The notes under the pieces were generated by a model. It saw nothing but the letters and a program-made list of their open reading frames with translations. It searched no databases and had not been told where the DNA came from. From assembly GCF_014673495.1 (NCBI RefSeq), contig NZ_CP051006.1, forward strand, positions 186,001 through 250,000: a stretch of DNA of 64,000 nucleotides. Direction: 5' to 3'. Source of the DNA: Streptomyces griseofuscus (GTDB lineage Bacteria > Actinomycetota > Actinomycetes > Streptomycetales > Streptomycetaceae). This document shows, in pieces, positions 42,657 to 51,518 of the stretch (position 1 is its first letter; each line of letters begins with the position of its first letter). Both the position numbers and the translations under genes were made by a program.

Positions 42657-43637
42657 TCAGGCCGCCGCCAGAACCCGCTCCAGCCAGGAACGGCGGGCCT
42701 GCCACGCTGCTCGGCTGATCGCCGCGTCCGGGACCACCAGGTCGAACGCGTGGTAGCCGCCGGACCACACATGCAGCTCGGCAGAGCCGCCGGCCCGCCA
42801 GATCCGGTCGGCGTAGGCTACGGCCTCGTCGCGCAGCGTCTCTGCCGAGCCGACGTCGATGAACGCCGGGGGCAGTCCGGACAGATCCGTGGCGCGGGCC
42901 GGTGCGGCGTAGGGCGAGACGTCCGGGGTGCCACATGCGGAGCCGAGCAGGGCCGTCCACCCGAAGCCGTTCCAGCTGCGGTCCCAGAGGTCGACACCGT
43001 CCATCTGGTGGGCCGAAGCAGTGTCGTTGCGGTCGTCGAGCATCGGGCACATCAGCAACTGCCCGACCAGCTGCGGGCCTCCCTTGTCGCGCACCGACAG
43101 ACTCAGCGCGGCGGCCAGGCCACCGCCGGCACTGGTCCCCGCGACGACGATCCGGTCCGCGTCCAAACCGAGTTCGGCCGCGTGCTCAGCGGTCCACAGC
43201 AGCCCGGCGTAGACGTCGTCGAGCGGTGCGGGATACGGATGTTCCGGAGCGAGCCGATACCCTGCCGAGATCAGCGATGCCCCGAGCCGTTCGGCCTCGC
43301 TCAGCAGCGGCTTGATGAAGAACAGGTGCCGTGGATCGCCGCTGAAGTAGCCGCCGCCGTGCACGAAGTAGAGGACCGGGCGCGACGCGGCAGGACCCGC
43401 CACGGCGGCAGGCGTGCAGATCAGCAATTCGGTTTCAGAGGCACCGGACGCCCCCGGAACGGGGACCGAGGTCACCTCGAACTGCCCACCCCGCCGCAGC
43501 TCGTCGAGTGTCGGCACCTCCGCGGCGTCTTCGGTACGGACGGACGACAGCCGCTCCAGGCTCATCGGGCCCGCACCGGTCTCCCGCACGGCGCGGTATC
43601 CGTCCAGCAACGCCGCGTCAAAAGGTATTGCCGCCAT
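42657..43637 (-). CDS. Alpha/beta-hydrolase of the HSL (hormone-sensitive lipase) family
   Basis: 326 residues. The oxyanion motif is HGGGYFSGD, the nucleophile Ser is in VVAGTSAGGGLAAAL, the acid in AFIDVGSAETLRDE and the His in GGYHAFDLVVPDA. The GYRLAPEHPYPAPLDD block is diagnostic of the HSL family. It probably hydrolyses small esters. Flanked by an IS5 remnant and an uncertain membrane fragment, so context gives no pathway. Confidence 0.92.
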   Translation of the reverse strand: MAAIPFDAALLDGYRAVRETGAGPMSLERLSSVRTEDAAEVPTLDELRRGGQFEVTSVPVPGASGASETELLICTPAAVAGPAASRPVLYFVHGGGYFSGDPRHLFFIKPLLSEAERLGASLISAGYRLAPEHPYPAPLDDVYAGLLWTAEHAAELGLDADRIVVAGTSAGGGLAAALSLSVRDKGGPQLVGQLLMCPMLDDRNDTASAHQMDGVDLWDRSWNGFGWTALLGSACGTPDVSPYAAPARATDLSGLPPAFIDVGSAETLRDEAVAYADRIWRAGGSAELHVWSGGYHAFDLVVPDAAISRAAWQARRSWLERVLAAA

Positions 43638-43757
43638 CAGTCCACCCTCGTCAGAATGCGAGCGCCATCCCCGAGCATGGCGCTCATGAACTCCGAACGC
43701 CCGCCCCGTGATCCCTCACTGGAGGCGGGAGTCCAGTCGCCATGAGCAGTGTAGATC

Positions 43758-44222
43758 TTGCTCCACGTGGCCAATCCCCGCGGTCCTGCGGAGGGCCGGG
43801 GCGCAACAGACAGGAGCACCTCGTCTGTGGTGAGGCCTGGCGGGCCGCGGGGACCCGAATGCCTGACGGCACCCCCTCATGTGCTCGGCGGGTTCGGGGC
43901 GCGCGGCCGGACGATCGACAACGGTGGTTTCACGGTGTCGGTCACCGGCGGGTCGCGCGCCTGCGCCATCGACCTCGCGGACTACTGGACGCCCCTTGGA
44001 AGCGGGCCCTACCACTCGGGTGCGACCAAGGCCGCGGTGCTCGCCGTCTGGGCGCTTGTCGTCGGCGTCGCTGTTGCCGCCACGGTAATCGCCGGCCAGC
44101 AATCACAGGCCGGCGAAAAACGAATTAGCACGGGGGCTACGGCAGATCGGCGCGCGCCGGCGTGCGCGTACTACCGCTGGGCAGAGCATGTCACCGGCCG
44201 GCCTGCTGCGCCCTTCCGTTGA
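43758..44222 (+). CDS. Possible single-pass membrane protein, uncertain
   Basis: The frame has a proline/glycine-rich start, a middle with TIDNGGFTVSVTGGSRACAI and DYWTPLGSGPYHSGATKA, and one strong membrane segment (AVLAVWALVVGVAVAATVIA), then a polar tail. The hydrophobic segment suggests real coding sequence. The start is unclear and the ends overlap the lipoprotein gene on the other strand. It may be a remnant of a larger membrane protein. Confidence 0.3.
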   Translation: MLHVANPRGPAEGRGATDRSTSSVVRPGGPRGPECLTAPPHVLGGFGARGRTIDNGGFTVSVTGGSRACAIDLADYWTPLGSGPYHSGATKAAVLAVWALVVGVAVAATVIAGQQSQAGEKRISTGATADRRAPACAYYRWAEHVTGRPAAPFR

Positions 44223-44545
44223 TCCAGGACGCGACCGTCGGCTTCCATCAGGACGCAGTGCGCCACGCCCTTGCCAGTAGGCACGACCTTGAGGCGTGGA
44301 GCATGCCCGCCGTCCTCCCGTGCGCTCCAGCTCGCTCCGCTCACCTTGGCCGGCACGCTTACCGCACCGTTGAGGCCATCGGTGTAGTCGTGCCTGACGG
44401 ATTGCAGGTTGCCTCCTTCGGTCCACGCTTTGTACGTCACGTCGGAACTATCGGCACTGCAAGCCGTCAGGAGTCCGCAGGTAACAGCCAGCCCCGCCAT
44501 CGTAGTGATGAGCTTAATGGGTGCTGGTACGGGGGATGCGGGCAT
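44171..44545 (-). CDS. Small lipoprotein of unknown function
   Basis: 124 residues. The signal peptide LITTMAGLAVTCGLLTACSA carries a lipobox (LLTAC). The mature domain of about 95 residues has predicted strands (DVTYKAWTEGGNLQSVRHDY, SGASWSAREDGGHAPRLKVV) and two Cys (AHCVL, VTCSA). It resembles the small beta-sandwich lipoproteins common in Streptomyces. It lies downstream of the broken FAD oxidoreductase on the same strand. Confidence 0.75.
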   Translation of the reverse strand: MPASPVPAPIKLITTMAGLAVTCGLLTACSADSSDVTYKAWTEGGNLQSVRHDYTDGLNGAVSVPAKVSGASWSAREDGGHAPRLKVVPTGKGVAHCVLMEADGRVLDQRKGAAGRPVTCSAQR

Positions 44546-44569
44546 GGCTTGGCCTCTCGCTCGGTGGGG

Positions 44570-45560
44570 TCACTTGGTTCTGGGGTCGGGGAAGGATCTC
44601 TTGCCGAAGAGGGCTCGGCCGGCCGCGGCCCGACCGAACAGTGCGCGTAGCAGAGTGAAGGCCGCTGCTGCTGTGGTTGTGGGCCTCCGCACGTGGGCCA
44701 ATGCTCGGCGCAGCATGAGTCGTCCGCGGAAGTGAGGGCGGAGTGCGGCCCCGTCGTAGTCGGTGAGTGCTTACGGTCTTCCGGTGCGCAGTGCGTCGTC
44801 GAGGACCTCAGCTGCCAGTTGCGACTGCCGTAGACACGGGTCCAGGCCGCCGGCAGTGAGTGGGGAGACCGCGCCTGCCGCATCCCCCACGAGAAGCCCG
44901 TCGGCGCAGCTGATGCGGCGCAGCAGGCCGCCGACGGGTATGGGGCCTGCGCGCCGCTCCACCGCTCCGGGACGTTCGACGCCGGCCAGTCAGGGCGCTG
45001 AGGCGCTGAACCGCTCCATGGCTCGGCGAAGACCGTCTGGATAGCGGTCGGCGTAGCCTGCGACTCCGACATGTGCGTGGTGGCCGTCGTTGACTACCCA
45101 GGCCAGATAGCCGGGGGCGAGTGAGGGGTCGAGTACGCAGTGGAATGTGGGGGGCCGGTCGCTGCCGGGTAGCGCGAAGACTTCTTCGGCGCCAGGTGGT
45201 GGTTGCGGTCGAGAGCGAGGTCTCGGGCGACTCCTGAGCGGGCTCCGTCGGCGCCGACGACGAAGCGGGCCCGGACCATGGTCGGTCCGTCGCGACCGGC
45301 CAGGTGGAAGATGTTGCCCTGTCGGCCGGTGTAGCGCATGCCCAGTGCGATGCGTACGCCGGTGTCTGGTCTGTCTTGTTCCTTGTGGAGTCCGTCATCG
45401 GTGTTCGGCGCACGGCAGGCACCGACCGCCTGCGGACAGCACGGAGCGGCCCGTGGCGCGATGAGGCGTGCGGACGTCATTACCAGGTCATCACTCGTGA
45501 GCTTGCCGACGACCAGGCGGAGCGGGTCGCGCGGCAGTGATGGTCGAGTGCGTCGCACCT
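44570..45560 (-). pseudogene. FAD-dependent oxidoreductase (geranylgeranyl-reductase-like), several frameshifts
   Basis: Pieces in order on the minus strand: MRYTGRQGNIFHL and RARFVVGADGARSGVARDLA (FAD-binding G-A-D-G-A-R); then, in another frame, SDRPPTFHCVLDPSLAPGYL and YADRYPDGLRRAMERFSAS; then LLVGDAAGAVSPLTAGGL (G-D-A-A-G). After a stop the tail reads LMLRRALAHVRRPTTTAAAA and FGKRSFPDPRTK. The order is that of group A flavoprotein oxidoreductases. At least three disruptions make it non-functional unless sequencing is at fault. The N-terminal dinucleotide fold is not found. Confidence 0.65.
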
Positions 45561-45601
45561 GGTGATCGTGGGCAGGCGGCCGGCTACCGCGACTGCGGTC
45601 G

Positions 45602-45874
45602 TCACGGCGAGGATCCAGCTGGGACGGATGCTCCGGATTCGTGCGCAGCCCTGTCCCGGTCCCCGGGGTCATCGGGCTCCCAGCACAGCAGGTCTCCAGG
45701 CTGGCACTTGAGCACCTCGCACAACGCGGCGAGCGTGGTGAAGCGCACCGCCTTGGCGCGGCCGTTCTTGAGCACGGCCAGGTTGGCGGGTGTGATCCCC
45801 ACCCGTTCCGCCAGTTCGCCCACGGACATCTTCCGCTTGGCCAGCATCACGTCGATGGCGACAACGATCGGCAT
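45602..45874 (-). CDS. XRE-family regulator (YozG-like)
   Basis: 90 residues. The compact HTH spans VAIDVMLAKRKMSVGELAER, VGITPANLAVLKNGRAKAVR and FTTLAALCEVLKCQPGDLLC, the typical one-domain Cro/CI protein paired with DUF2975 membrane proteins. Its ATG overlaps the stop of the DUF2975 gene. It probably autoregulates the pair through the palindrome at 46398-46414. Confidence 0.9.
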   Translation of the reverse strand: MPIVVAIDVMLAKRKMSVGELAERVGITPANLAVLKNGRAKAVRFTTLAALCEVLKCQPGDLLCWEPDDPGDRDRAAHESGASVPAGSSP

Positions 45875-46371
45875 CAGATCACCTCGGCCAACTCGGCCCC
45901 CAGCTGCGACGCCTCGATGTCGCGCGCGACGGCCTGGGCGAGCAGCAACCGCAGCACGAACACGATGAGCGCGTTGCCGAAGAGCGCCAGGCAAACCCCG
46001 CCCAGCAGGGCCACACCCACAGGGGGCACGACCTCGCCAGGTGCCAGCACCGCTCCGAGCACGAACACCAGGAGCGCGGCTGCCGCGAACGCGCCGATCA
46101 CGATATGGACGTAGCGGAATGCGGCGTGGGAGAACACGGTTCCGCGCTGTGCCATCGTCACCAGCCGCCACACGCAGACCAGGACGACCTGGACCGTCAC
46201 AACGCCCAGGACTGCGATCACGAGGACCGGAGTGCGGCGGCCCGCAAGCACGCTCTCCTCCATGGCGCCCGTCAGCATCGCCACCATCACCGTCTGAGCG
46301 CAGACCGCCCCGGTGTGCAGCACCACCATCACGGCGCGCAGCGCCAGCGCCGTCAGCTTCCCCAATGCCAC
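45874..46371 (-). CDS. DUF2975 membrane protein
   Basis: 165 residues with four predicted membrane segments (ALRAVMVVLHTGAVCAQTVM, LVIAVLGVVTVQVVLVCVW, VIGAFAAAALLVFVLGAVL, GVALLGGVCLALFGNALIVF). The linker RLVTMAQRGTVFSHAAFRYV and the tail LLLAQAVARDIEASQLGAEL are typical of DUF2975. It is co-transcribed with the XRE regulator downstream; such pairs are widespread, with unknown role. Confidence 0.88.
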   Translation of the reverse strand: MALGKLTALALRAVMVVLHTGAVCAQTVMVAMLTGAMEESVLAGRRTPVLVIAVLGVVTVQVVLVCVWRLVTMAQRGTVFSHAAFRYVHIVIGAFAAAALLVFVLGAVLAPGEVVPPVGVALLGGVCLALFGNALIVFVLRLLLAQAVARDIEASQLGAELAEVI

Positions 46372-46378
46372 TCCCTAG

Positions 46379-46414
46379 ATCGAATCGCGATGGGAATCTA
46401 TCGAATATCGATAG
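46379..46414. promoter_or_regulatory. Palindromic operator of the DUF2975/XRE pair
   Basis: A perfect 17-bp palindrome, CTATCGAATATCGATAG, at 46398-46414, and a looser dyad, ATCGAATCGCGAT, at about 46379-46391, lie just upstream of the DUF2975 start. They are the probable binding sites of the XRE protein encoded by the second gene. Confidence 0.65.
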
Positions 46415-46544
46415 GGGTGGCAAGTCGGATCCGTCGGCGTGATGGGCCTGCGCGCCCTCCCGAACCGCTGACGCAGTGAGGCGAGCTGCCTCCAGTGCCC
46501 AGGTGGAGCGGGGAAGGGCCGGTCGGGCGGTCAGGCGGTCAGCG

Positions 46545-46938
46545 CCGCAAACTCGGACTTCTCCTGGTCGTGCTGGTCACACCGGTGTCCGTGACCGACC
46601 GGGACGGCGCCCGGGAACTTCTGCCACAGACTGCGGGCCGCTTCCGGCGGCTGGCGCGAGTCTGGGCCGACGGCCGCCACACCGGCCACCTCACCGACTG
46701 GACCGGCCGGCATCTCGGGATCTTCCTCGACATCGTCCGCCGCAGCGAGGTCGTCCGCGGCTTCCAGCCACTGCCCCGCCGCTGGGTCGCCTGGGTTCTG
46801 CGCGGCCGGCGCCTGGTTCGGGACCACGAACGACGCACCGACACGAGCGAAGCCGTCATCCGCTGGTCGATGATCGCCCTCATGAACCACCCCCCGGCCG
46901 CACAGCCTCATCCGTGCGCTGTTCTGCCGGCAGCGTGA
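46545..46938 (+). pseudogene. IS5-family (IS112-like) transposase, C-terminal fragment
   Basis: Encodes KLGLLLVVLVTPVSVTDRDG, FRRLARVWADGRHTGHLTDW (second Asp region) and RRSEVVRGFQPLPRRW, then a small deletion before RLVRDHERRTDTSEAVIRWS, the end of an IS5 transposase. The N-terminal half is missing. Confidence 0.75.
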
Positions 46939-47415
46939 ACCTTCCGGGCATTGCCTCCACCAGCCAGCCCCGTTCCACCAGCCCCTTCAACCGTGCTCTC
47001 AGCCCCTTCAACCGTGCTCTCGCACCCTCGACGCGTGAGGCCGAGGCACGGTCCCAGCCGAGCACCACGGCCGCCCGCCGAGCACCCGGCCCGTCACCCC
47101 CGGCCTCGGCCGCCGCTGCCATCACTGCCTGGCAGTCGACGGACAGATCATCGGGCCCGGCCGGGTTCTGACGATGCGGCACCGCACAGCGCGGCCCCAC
47201 CGGCTTGCCCGGCGACGGGCCGACGACCGTCCCGGCCGGCTGTTCCTCCTCGGCGAGCGCTTCCAGATACCGCTCAGGGCCGATCGTCCGAAGCCTGAGA
47301 ACCTCCTCAGGTTCGTCAAGGCCGCCCGCAACCTCTCCAGTTCGGCTTCGAGCTCCTCCACCCGCACGGCAGCAGCCTTCCGCCGCGTTTCCAGCACCGC
47401 CCGCATCCACAGCAT
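46880..47415 (-). CDS. Hypothetical protein with coiled-coil and winged-helix-like parts, probably frameshifted
   Basis: In one frame AVLETRRKAAAVRVEELEAE then LERLRAALTNLR forms a coiled coil. After a shift at about 47290 the protein continues as GPERYLEALAEEEQP, PDDLSVDCQAVMAAAAEAGG, VVLGWDRASASRVEGARARL and VERGWLVEAMPGRFTLP, a winged-helix-like end. A 21-bp direct duplication (46983-47024) repeats the unit ARLKGLR. Related frames accompany transposon debris in Streptomyces. It does not match a named function. The likely frameshift lowers confidence that it is expressed. Confidence 0.5.
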
Positions 47416-47527
47416 CCGCCACCCCCCACACCGACTCGATCACCAACGAGTCGCGACCCCGCCACAGCCGCAATCTCATACCTGACCAGCGGAATCCGCA
47501 CACGGCATTCGGAAAGCGAACGGCCTC

Positions 47528-49174
47528 TCAGGGATTGGGGTTCCGGTAGATGGTTGCGGCCATGGCGCCCAACTGCTTGTTGGCTTTGAGTGCCAGATCG
47601 ATGGCACCGTTCACGGTGTTGCCCGGTGCGGGGATGCCGTTGACGTAGATGGCGAAGGCGTAGCGGCGGCCGTTCTCCGCATCGACGTATCCGGCGAGTG
47701 CCTTGGTGGTCAGTACCAACTTCCCGTTGGCGGCACCGATCAGAGTGCCGGTCTTGGCTCGGATGTGGCCTGCGGCCGGGTCGGTGGGCTTGATGACGCC
47801 GGCCAGCGAGCCGTCCACACCCATGGCCGGCATGGAGTCGTACAAGACGCCGAAGTAGTCCTTCCGGGAGAGATTCCGCAGTAGCTGTGTCTGGGCGGCC
47901 GGCGTGGCCCTGTCACAGGTGAGGCCCTGGGCGTCCACGAGATCGAAGGAATCACGGTCGATTCCGGCACGCATAAGAAATTCCCGTTCGGCCTTCATGC
48001 CGTCGGCGTAGGTGTGCTTGCCGTTTTGGACGGCCATCAGAGGCGGCAGAAGGTTGGCGCCGAGGTTGTGACTGACCTTGTTGATCAGTTTTGCGTATTC
48101 CTTGAAGGGGGGTGACGTGTAACTTGCGGAGACGGGCAGCCTTTTGACTTTCTGCACCGGCGGGAGTTTGTTGCTGGGATTTTCCCCCAGGGCTGGAGAG
48201 TCGACGGAGACGCCATGCTTGACGAGTGCCTCGATGAGTACTGTGCGGGCGAACGCGGCCGGGTCGGGCACTTGGTACGTCGCGATGAAGGGCGCGGTGG
48301 CGTCCGCCGGTACGGAACCCCGTATCCGGATGCGTCCGGCAGCGGGAGAGTCGGTCTTCACGGCCGGCTTCGTCCCCGCGGGAGTCGTGGTGACGCGCGA
48401 GTCGACGGTGAACGCTGCGGTCTTGGGGCGCCAGTCGACGGTTGCCTGCCTGCCGGGCTCTGCAGGGGTGATCAGCAGATCGATGAGGTTGTCGTTGACG
48501 ACTGTTGGCGTGAGGGGTGTGCCTCCGATCGCCACAGGTGCCCAGAGACGGTCGTCGATGACCACGTCTCCGTCGATGTGCCGGATGCCGCTCGCCGCGA
48601 CCTGTCGGGCGAGGTCGTTGATGCCGGCGAGGGGGTCCTCACGCGTGAGGGTGGCCATACCAGGCACGGCATTTGCATCGGTGTGGTCGAAATCCGGGAT
48701 GTCGACCTTTCCGAGCGCGTTGGTCCGCCCGCCGAGTGTCAGATCACCGCTTCCCACCATGATGAGGTCTCCGGAGAGGCGGCCGTCGTGCGATATCGAA
48801 CCGGAGCGAACAAGGGGGGTGCGGAACCGATGGCTACTCCCGAGTGTGTCGAGCGCGGCGCCGACGACGAAGGTCTTGGCCGTCGAGCCTGTCACGAACT
48901 TGGACGTGGCGTTCTTGGACTGCACGACCTTTCCGGTCTTCAGGTCGGTGACCTGAAGACCCCACTGTCCCGAGGACCATGGGACACCTCGCATGAGTTT
49001 CTGCAGCTCTGCGCTCACTCCAGCAGCGCTCGATGATCCTGGAGCCGAAGGATGCCTGTCGGTTGTGCCGGTGTGGCACACGGAAGCGGTGAGCGCAGCG
49101 ACCGTCGAGGCGGCGGCGACGGTGCGGGGCCATCGGCGTCGTGCCTTCGGCTTGACGGCGTGTGCGCTGTTCAC
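47528..49174 (-). CDS. D-alanyl-D-alanine carboxypeptidase/endopeptidase (PBP4, DacB type)
   Basis: 548 residues from a GTG at 49174 (VNSAHAVKPKARRRWPRTVA) with AGGAG upstream. This start leaves a clean signal peptide. The active-site motifs are S-x-x-K at Ser97-Lys100 (TGSTAKT), S-x-N in KVSHNLGANL and KTG in RAKTGTLIGAA. The insert between the first two motifs is of class C PBP size. It trims peptidoglycan peptides outside the membrane. An ATG at 49255 would add 27 residues. The gene follows the ABC permease at short distance on the same strand. Confidence 0.9.
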   Translation of the reverse strand: MNSAHAVKPKARRRWPRTVAAASTVAALTASVCHTGTTDRHPSAPGSSSAAGVSAELQKLMRGVPWSSGQWGLQVTDLKTGKVVQSKNATSKFVTGSTAKTFVVGAALDTLGSSHRFRTPLVRSGSISHDGRLSGDLIMVGSGDLTLGGRTNALGKVDIPDFDHTDANAVPGMATLTREDPLAGINDLARQVAASGIRHIDGDVVIDDRLWAPVAIGGTPLTPTVVNDNLIDLLITPAEPGRQATVDWRPKTAAFTVDSRVTTTPAGTKPAVKTDSPAAGRIRIRGSVPADATAPFIATYQVPDPAAFARTVLIEALVKHGVSVDSPALGENPSNKLPPVQKVKRLPVSASYTSPPFKEYAKLINKVSHNLGANLLPPLMAVQNGKHTYADGMKAEREFLMRAGIDRDSFDLVDAQGLTCDRATPAAQTQLLRNLSRKDYFGVLYDSMPAMGVDGSLAGVIKPTDPAAGHIRAKTGTLIGAANGKLVLTTKALAGYVDAENGRRYAFAIYVNGIPAPGNTVNGAIDLALKANKQLGAMAATIYRNPNP

Positions 49175-49310
49175 GAGAGTGCGCTCCTGCAAGGCGACGC
49201 CTTGGTGGTCCGACGGGGTATGACGGCGCACGAAGCCAGTGATCCTGGAGAACATTTGGGGTCGATCCTCATCTTGTTGCGCGGCGGTGACGCGAGTGGT
49301 CTTGCCGGAG

Positions 49311-50651
49311 TTACGAACGCAGGACCCTGGCAGCGACCGTGCGTGACGTGCGGGCAGCCTGGAGGGCAAGGGCGAGGCAGGTGGTCAGAAGGGTCACAGC
49401 GGCGAGTGCGCCGAGCGTTTCCCACGGGAGACCGTTCAGAACGCGGGCGACACTGATCCTGGCTCCCGCGGCGATGGTGACACTCGTGACGGCGATGGAG
49501 ATCGCGCCGAAGAGGATTGCCGTCCCGGCGTAGATGGCTCCCTCATAGATCGTCGACCGGGTGACCACGCCCGGTCGTGCGCCGGCGACCGTCACGACGG
49601 CGGAGTCACGGGTGCGCTCCCGCCCGACCAGGGCGATCACGGCGAGGCCGCCGACCCAGGACACGACGAAGACCCAGCCCAGGACAACCATGACGTCACC
49701 CAGCCCGGCTGTGCTTCCGGGCATGACGTTCCCCATCACCATGAAGAGCCCGACGAACGACAGGGAGAGCGCGAAGGGCAGCACCGTAGTGACGCTTCGA
49801 GCTGCCCGTGCACGGCACGATTGCACGGCAAGGTGCCAGGTGATGCTGCGCGACGGTACGAGTGCGGTCCAGAGCTTCATCAGAGGCGTGAGAACCCACG
49901 GTCCCATCAGCAGCGCGAGGCAGATGAGGAACAGGTCACCGGCGAAAGCGAAGGCCGTCCGCTGTTCGACGCCGCCTTCGAGTTCCAGTCCCAGCCCGGG
50001 AATCCACATACCGACCACTCCGGCGAGGAGACACAGGGCGAGAACGCTGCGTGCGGCACCCGGCCGGGCCGGCGGATCCGAGAGGTCCCGGAAGGCGCGC
50101 ATCTCCGGTGTCTTGGCGGCGCGGCGTGTGACTCCCCAGCCGCCCAGCAGACACGGAACCACCCCGAACAGCACGGCTACGCCCACGTGCCAGAGCTCGA
50201 AGCCGACCGTCGCTCCGTGCAGATCGAGTCCCGTGGCCGTCCACTGGTCGAGGGCGATACCCGCGACCAGCGGAGCCAGCGGCACCGCCAGCGCACCGGC
50301 AATCGTGCCGAGCACCATCAGTTCGGTGCGCAGGATGCGCCTGACTCGATTGCGGGGGATCCCGAGGATCACCCACAGGGCGTGTTCGCGTCGCTGGGTC
50401 TTCAACGTCAGACCGACCGCGGACGCGACGATGCCCACGGCGGCGAACAAGGTGAAGAAGACGATGTTTCCGCCCAGCGCGATCGACGCCGAGGACATGC
50501 GTGTATCGCCTGCTGCGCGCGCCGCCGAGACAGCGGTGAACATGGCAATGACCGAGCCGGATGAGCATGCCGCGCCGACCGCCGCACACACGAGCGTCCA
50601 CAGCCACATGGATGCCTGCATGCGGATGTCCGACAAGACGAGTCGCATCAT
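49311..50651 (-). CDS. ABC transporter permease (FtsX/MacB-like)
   Basis: 446 residues. An N-terminal membrane helix is followed by FtsX domains (LFAAVGIVASAVGLTLKTQR, REHALWVILGIPRNRVRRIL) with the conserved R-R-x-x-x-x-L-x-x-L/I-G-x-x-x motif, then a second block of helices. With the upstream ATPase it forms a LolCDE/MacB-type exporter. Such transporters next to a two-component system usually answer cell-envelope stress or peptide antibiotics. It overlaps the ATPase gene by four bases. Confidence 0.88.
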   Translation of the reverse strand: MMRLVLSDIRMQASMWLWTLVCAAVGAACSSGSVIAMFTAVSAARAAGDTRMSSASIALGGNIVFFTLFAAVGIVASAVGLTLKTQRREHALWVILGIPRNRVRRILRTELMVLGTIAGALAVPLAPLVAGIALDQWTATGLDLHGATVGFELWHVGVAVLFGVVPCLLGGWGVTRRAAKTPEMRAFRDLSDPPARPGAARSVLALCLLAGVVGMWIPGLGLELEGGVEQRTAFAFAGDLFLICLALLMGPWVLTPLMKLWTALVPSRSITWHLAVQSCRARAARSVTTVLPFALSLSFVGLFMVMGNVMPGSTAGLGDVMVVLGWVFVVSWVGGLAVIALVGRERTRDSAVVTVAGARPGVVTRSTIYEGAIYAGTAILFGAISIAVTSVTIAAGARISVARVLNGLPWETLGALAAVTLLTTCLALALQAARTSRTVAARVLRS

Positions 50652-51427
50652 GCTGCTTCGTCACCTGCCTCATCCACGGACTGCGCCGCGAGGACGGCAT
50701 CGCTCACCGCGCGGGAGTCGCCGCCGGGAATGACGGCGTGAATGCGCCCGGACCCCATCACCACGACCTGGTCGGCCCGTGCGGCCGCGTGAGGGTCGTG
50801 CGTGACCATGAGGACCGTGGTCCCCTGCGCGGGGAGCGCCTGGAGCCAGTCGAGCACGACATGACCGGACTTGAGGTCGAGCGCCCCGGTCGGCTCGTCG
50901 GCGAAGACGATCCGCGGCTGATTCGCGACGACCCGGGCCACTGCGACGCGCTGGCGTTCCCCGCCGGAGAGGCGGTCGGGACGTCGCCGGGCGTGCTTGG
51001 CGATGCCGAGCCGCGTCATCGCGTCGTCAACACGGGGCTTGGGCACACGGTGGCCGGCCAGCCGCGCCGGAAGGGAGATGTTGTCCTCGACGGACAGAGA
51101 ACTGACGAGGTTGTACTCCTGGAAGATGAAGCCGACTTTCTCGCTGCGGAATGCAGCCTGCCTGCGCGGCGAGAGCGAAAGGATGTCCGTCCCGAGGATC
51201 TCGATGGAACCTGTGGTCGCTCGCTCCAGGCCCGCCGTGCACAGCAGGAGCGTCGACTTGCCGGACCCGGACGGGCCGACGACAGCGGTCAGCCGGCTTT
51301 CTGGAACGTCAAGGTCGATAGCGTGCAGCACACGTGTTGTCTCGCGCCGACGCCCCGGGACCGGAAAGTCCATCTGAAGGCCACGCAACCGAATACACGG
51401 AGCAGAAGAGGAAGCTGAAAAAAGCAT
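50648..51427 (-). CDS. ABC transporter ATPase (LolD/MacB-like)
   Basis: 259 residues. Walker A is VVGPSGSGKSTLLLCTAGLE, the Q-loop VGFIFQEYNLVSSLSVEDNI, the signature DRLSGGERQRVAVARVV, Walker B RIVFADEPTGALD and the switch His in LMVTHDPHAAARADQVV. It is a typical LolD/SalX ATPase, partner of the downstream permease. It is divergent from the sensor kinase gene across the palindrome at 51481-51502. Confidence 0.93.
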   Translation of the reverse strand: MLFSASSSAPCIRLRGLQMDFPVPGRRRETTRVLHAIDLDVPESRLTAVVGPSGSGKSTLLLCTAGLERATTGSIEILGTDILSLSPRRQAAFRSEKVGFIFQEYNLVSSLSVEDNISLPARLAGHRVPKPRVDDAMTRLGIAKHARRRPDRLSGGERQRVAVARVVANQPRIVFADEPTGALDLKSGHVVLDWLQALPAQGTTVLMVTHDPHAAARADQVVVMGSGRIHAVIPGGDSRAVSDAVLAAQSVDEAGDEAA

Positions 51428-51480
51428 GCCTCAAGGCAAGCAGGGCGCGAGGGCCGATGCACGGGTGCCTGCACTGCTTG

Positions 51481-51502
51481 AGGGTAGACCTGGGTCTACC
51501 CT
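51481..51502. promoter_or_regulatory. Perfect 22-bp palindrome between ABC operon and sensor kinase
   Basis: AGGGTAGACC, centre TG, then GGTCTACCCT: perfect 10-bp arms. It lies 54 bp before the ABC ATPase start and 17-26 bp before the kinase start. It is probably the binding site of the NarL-type response regulator encoded at 52723, controlling both directions. Confidence 0.7.
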
Positions 51503-51518
51503 GTGACTGTGTGCGACA

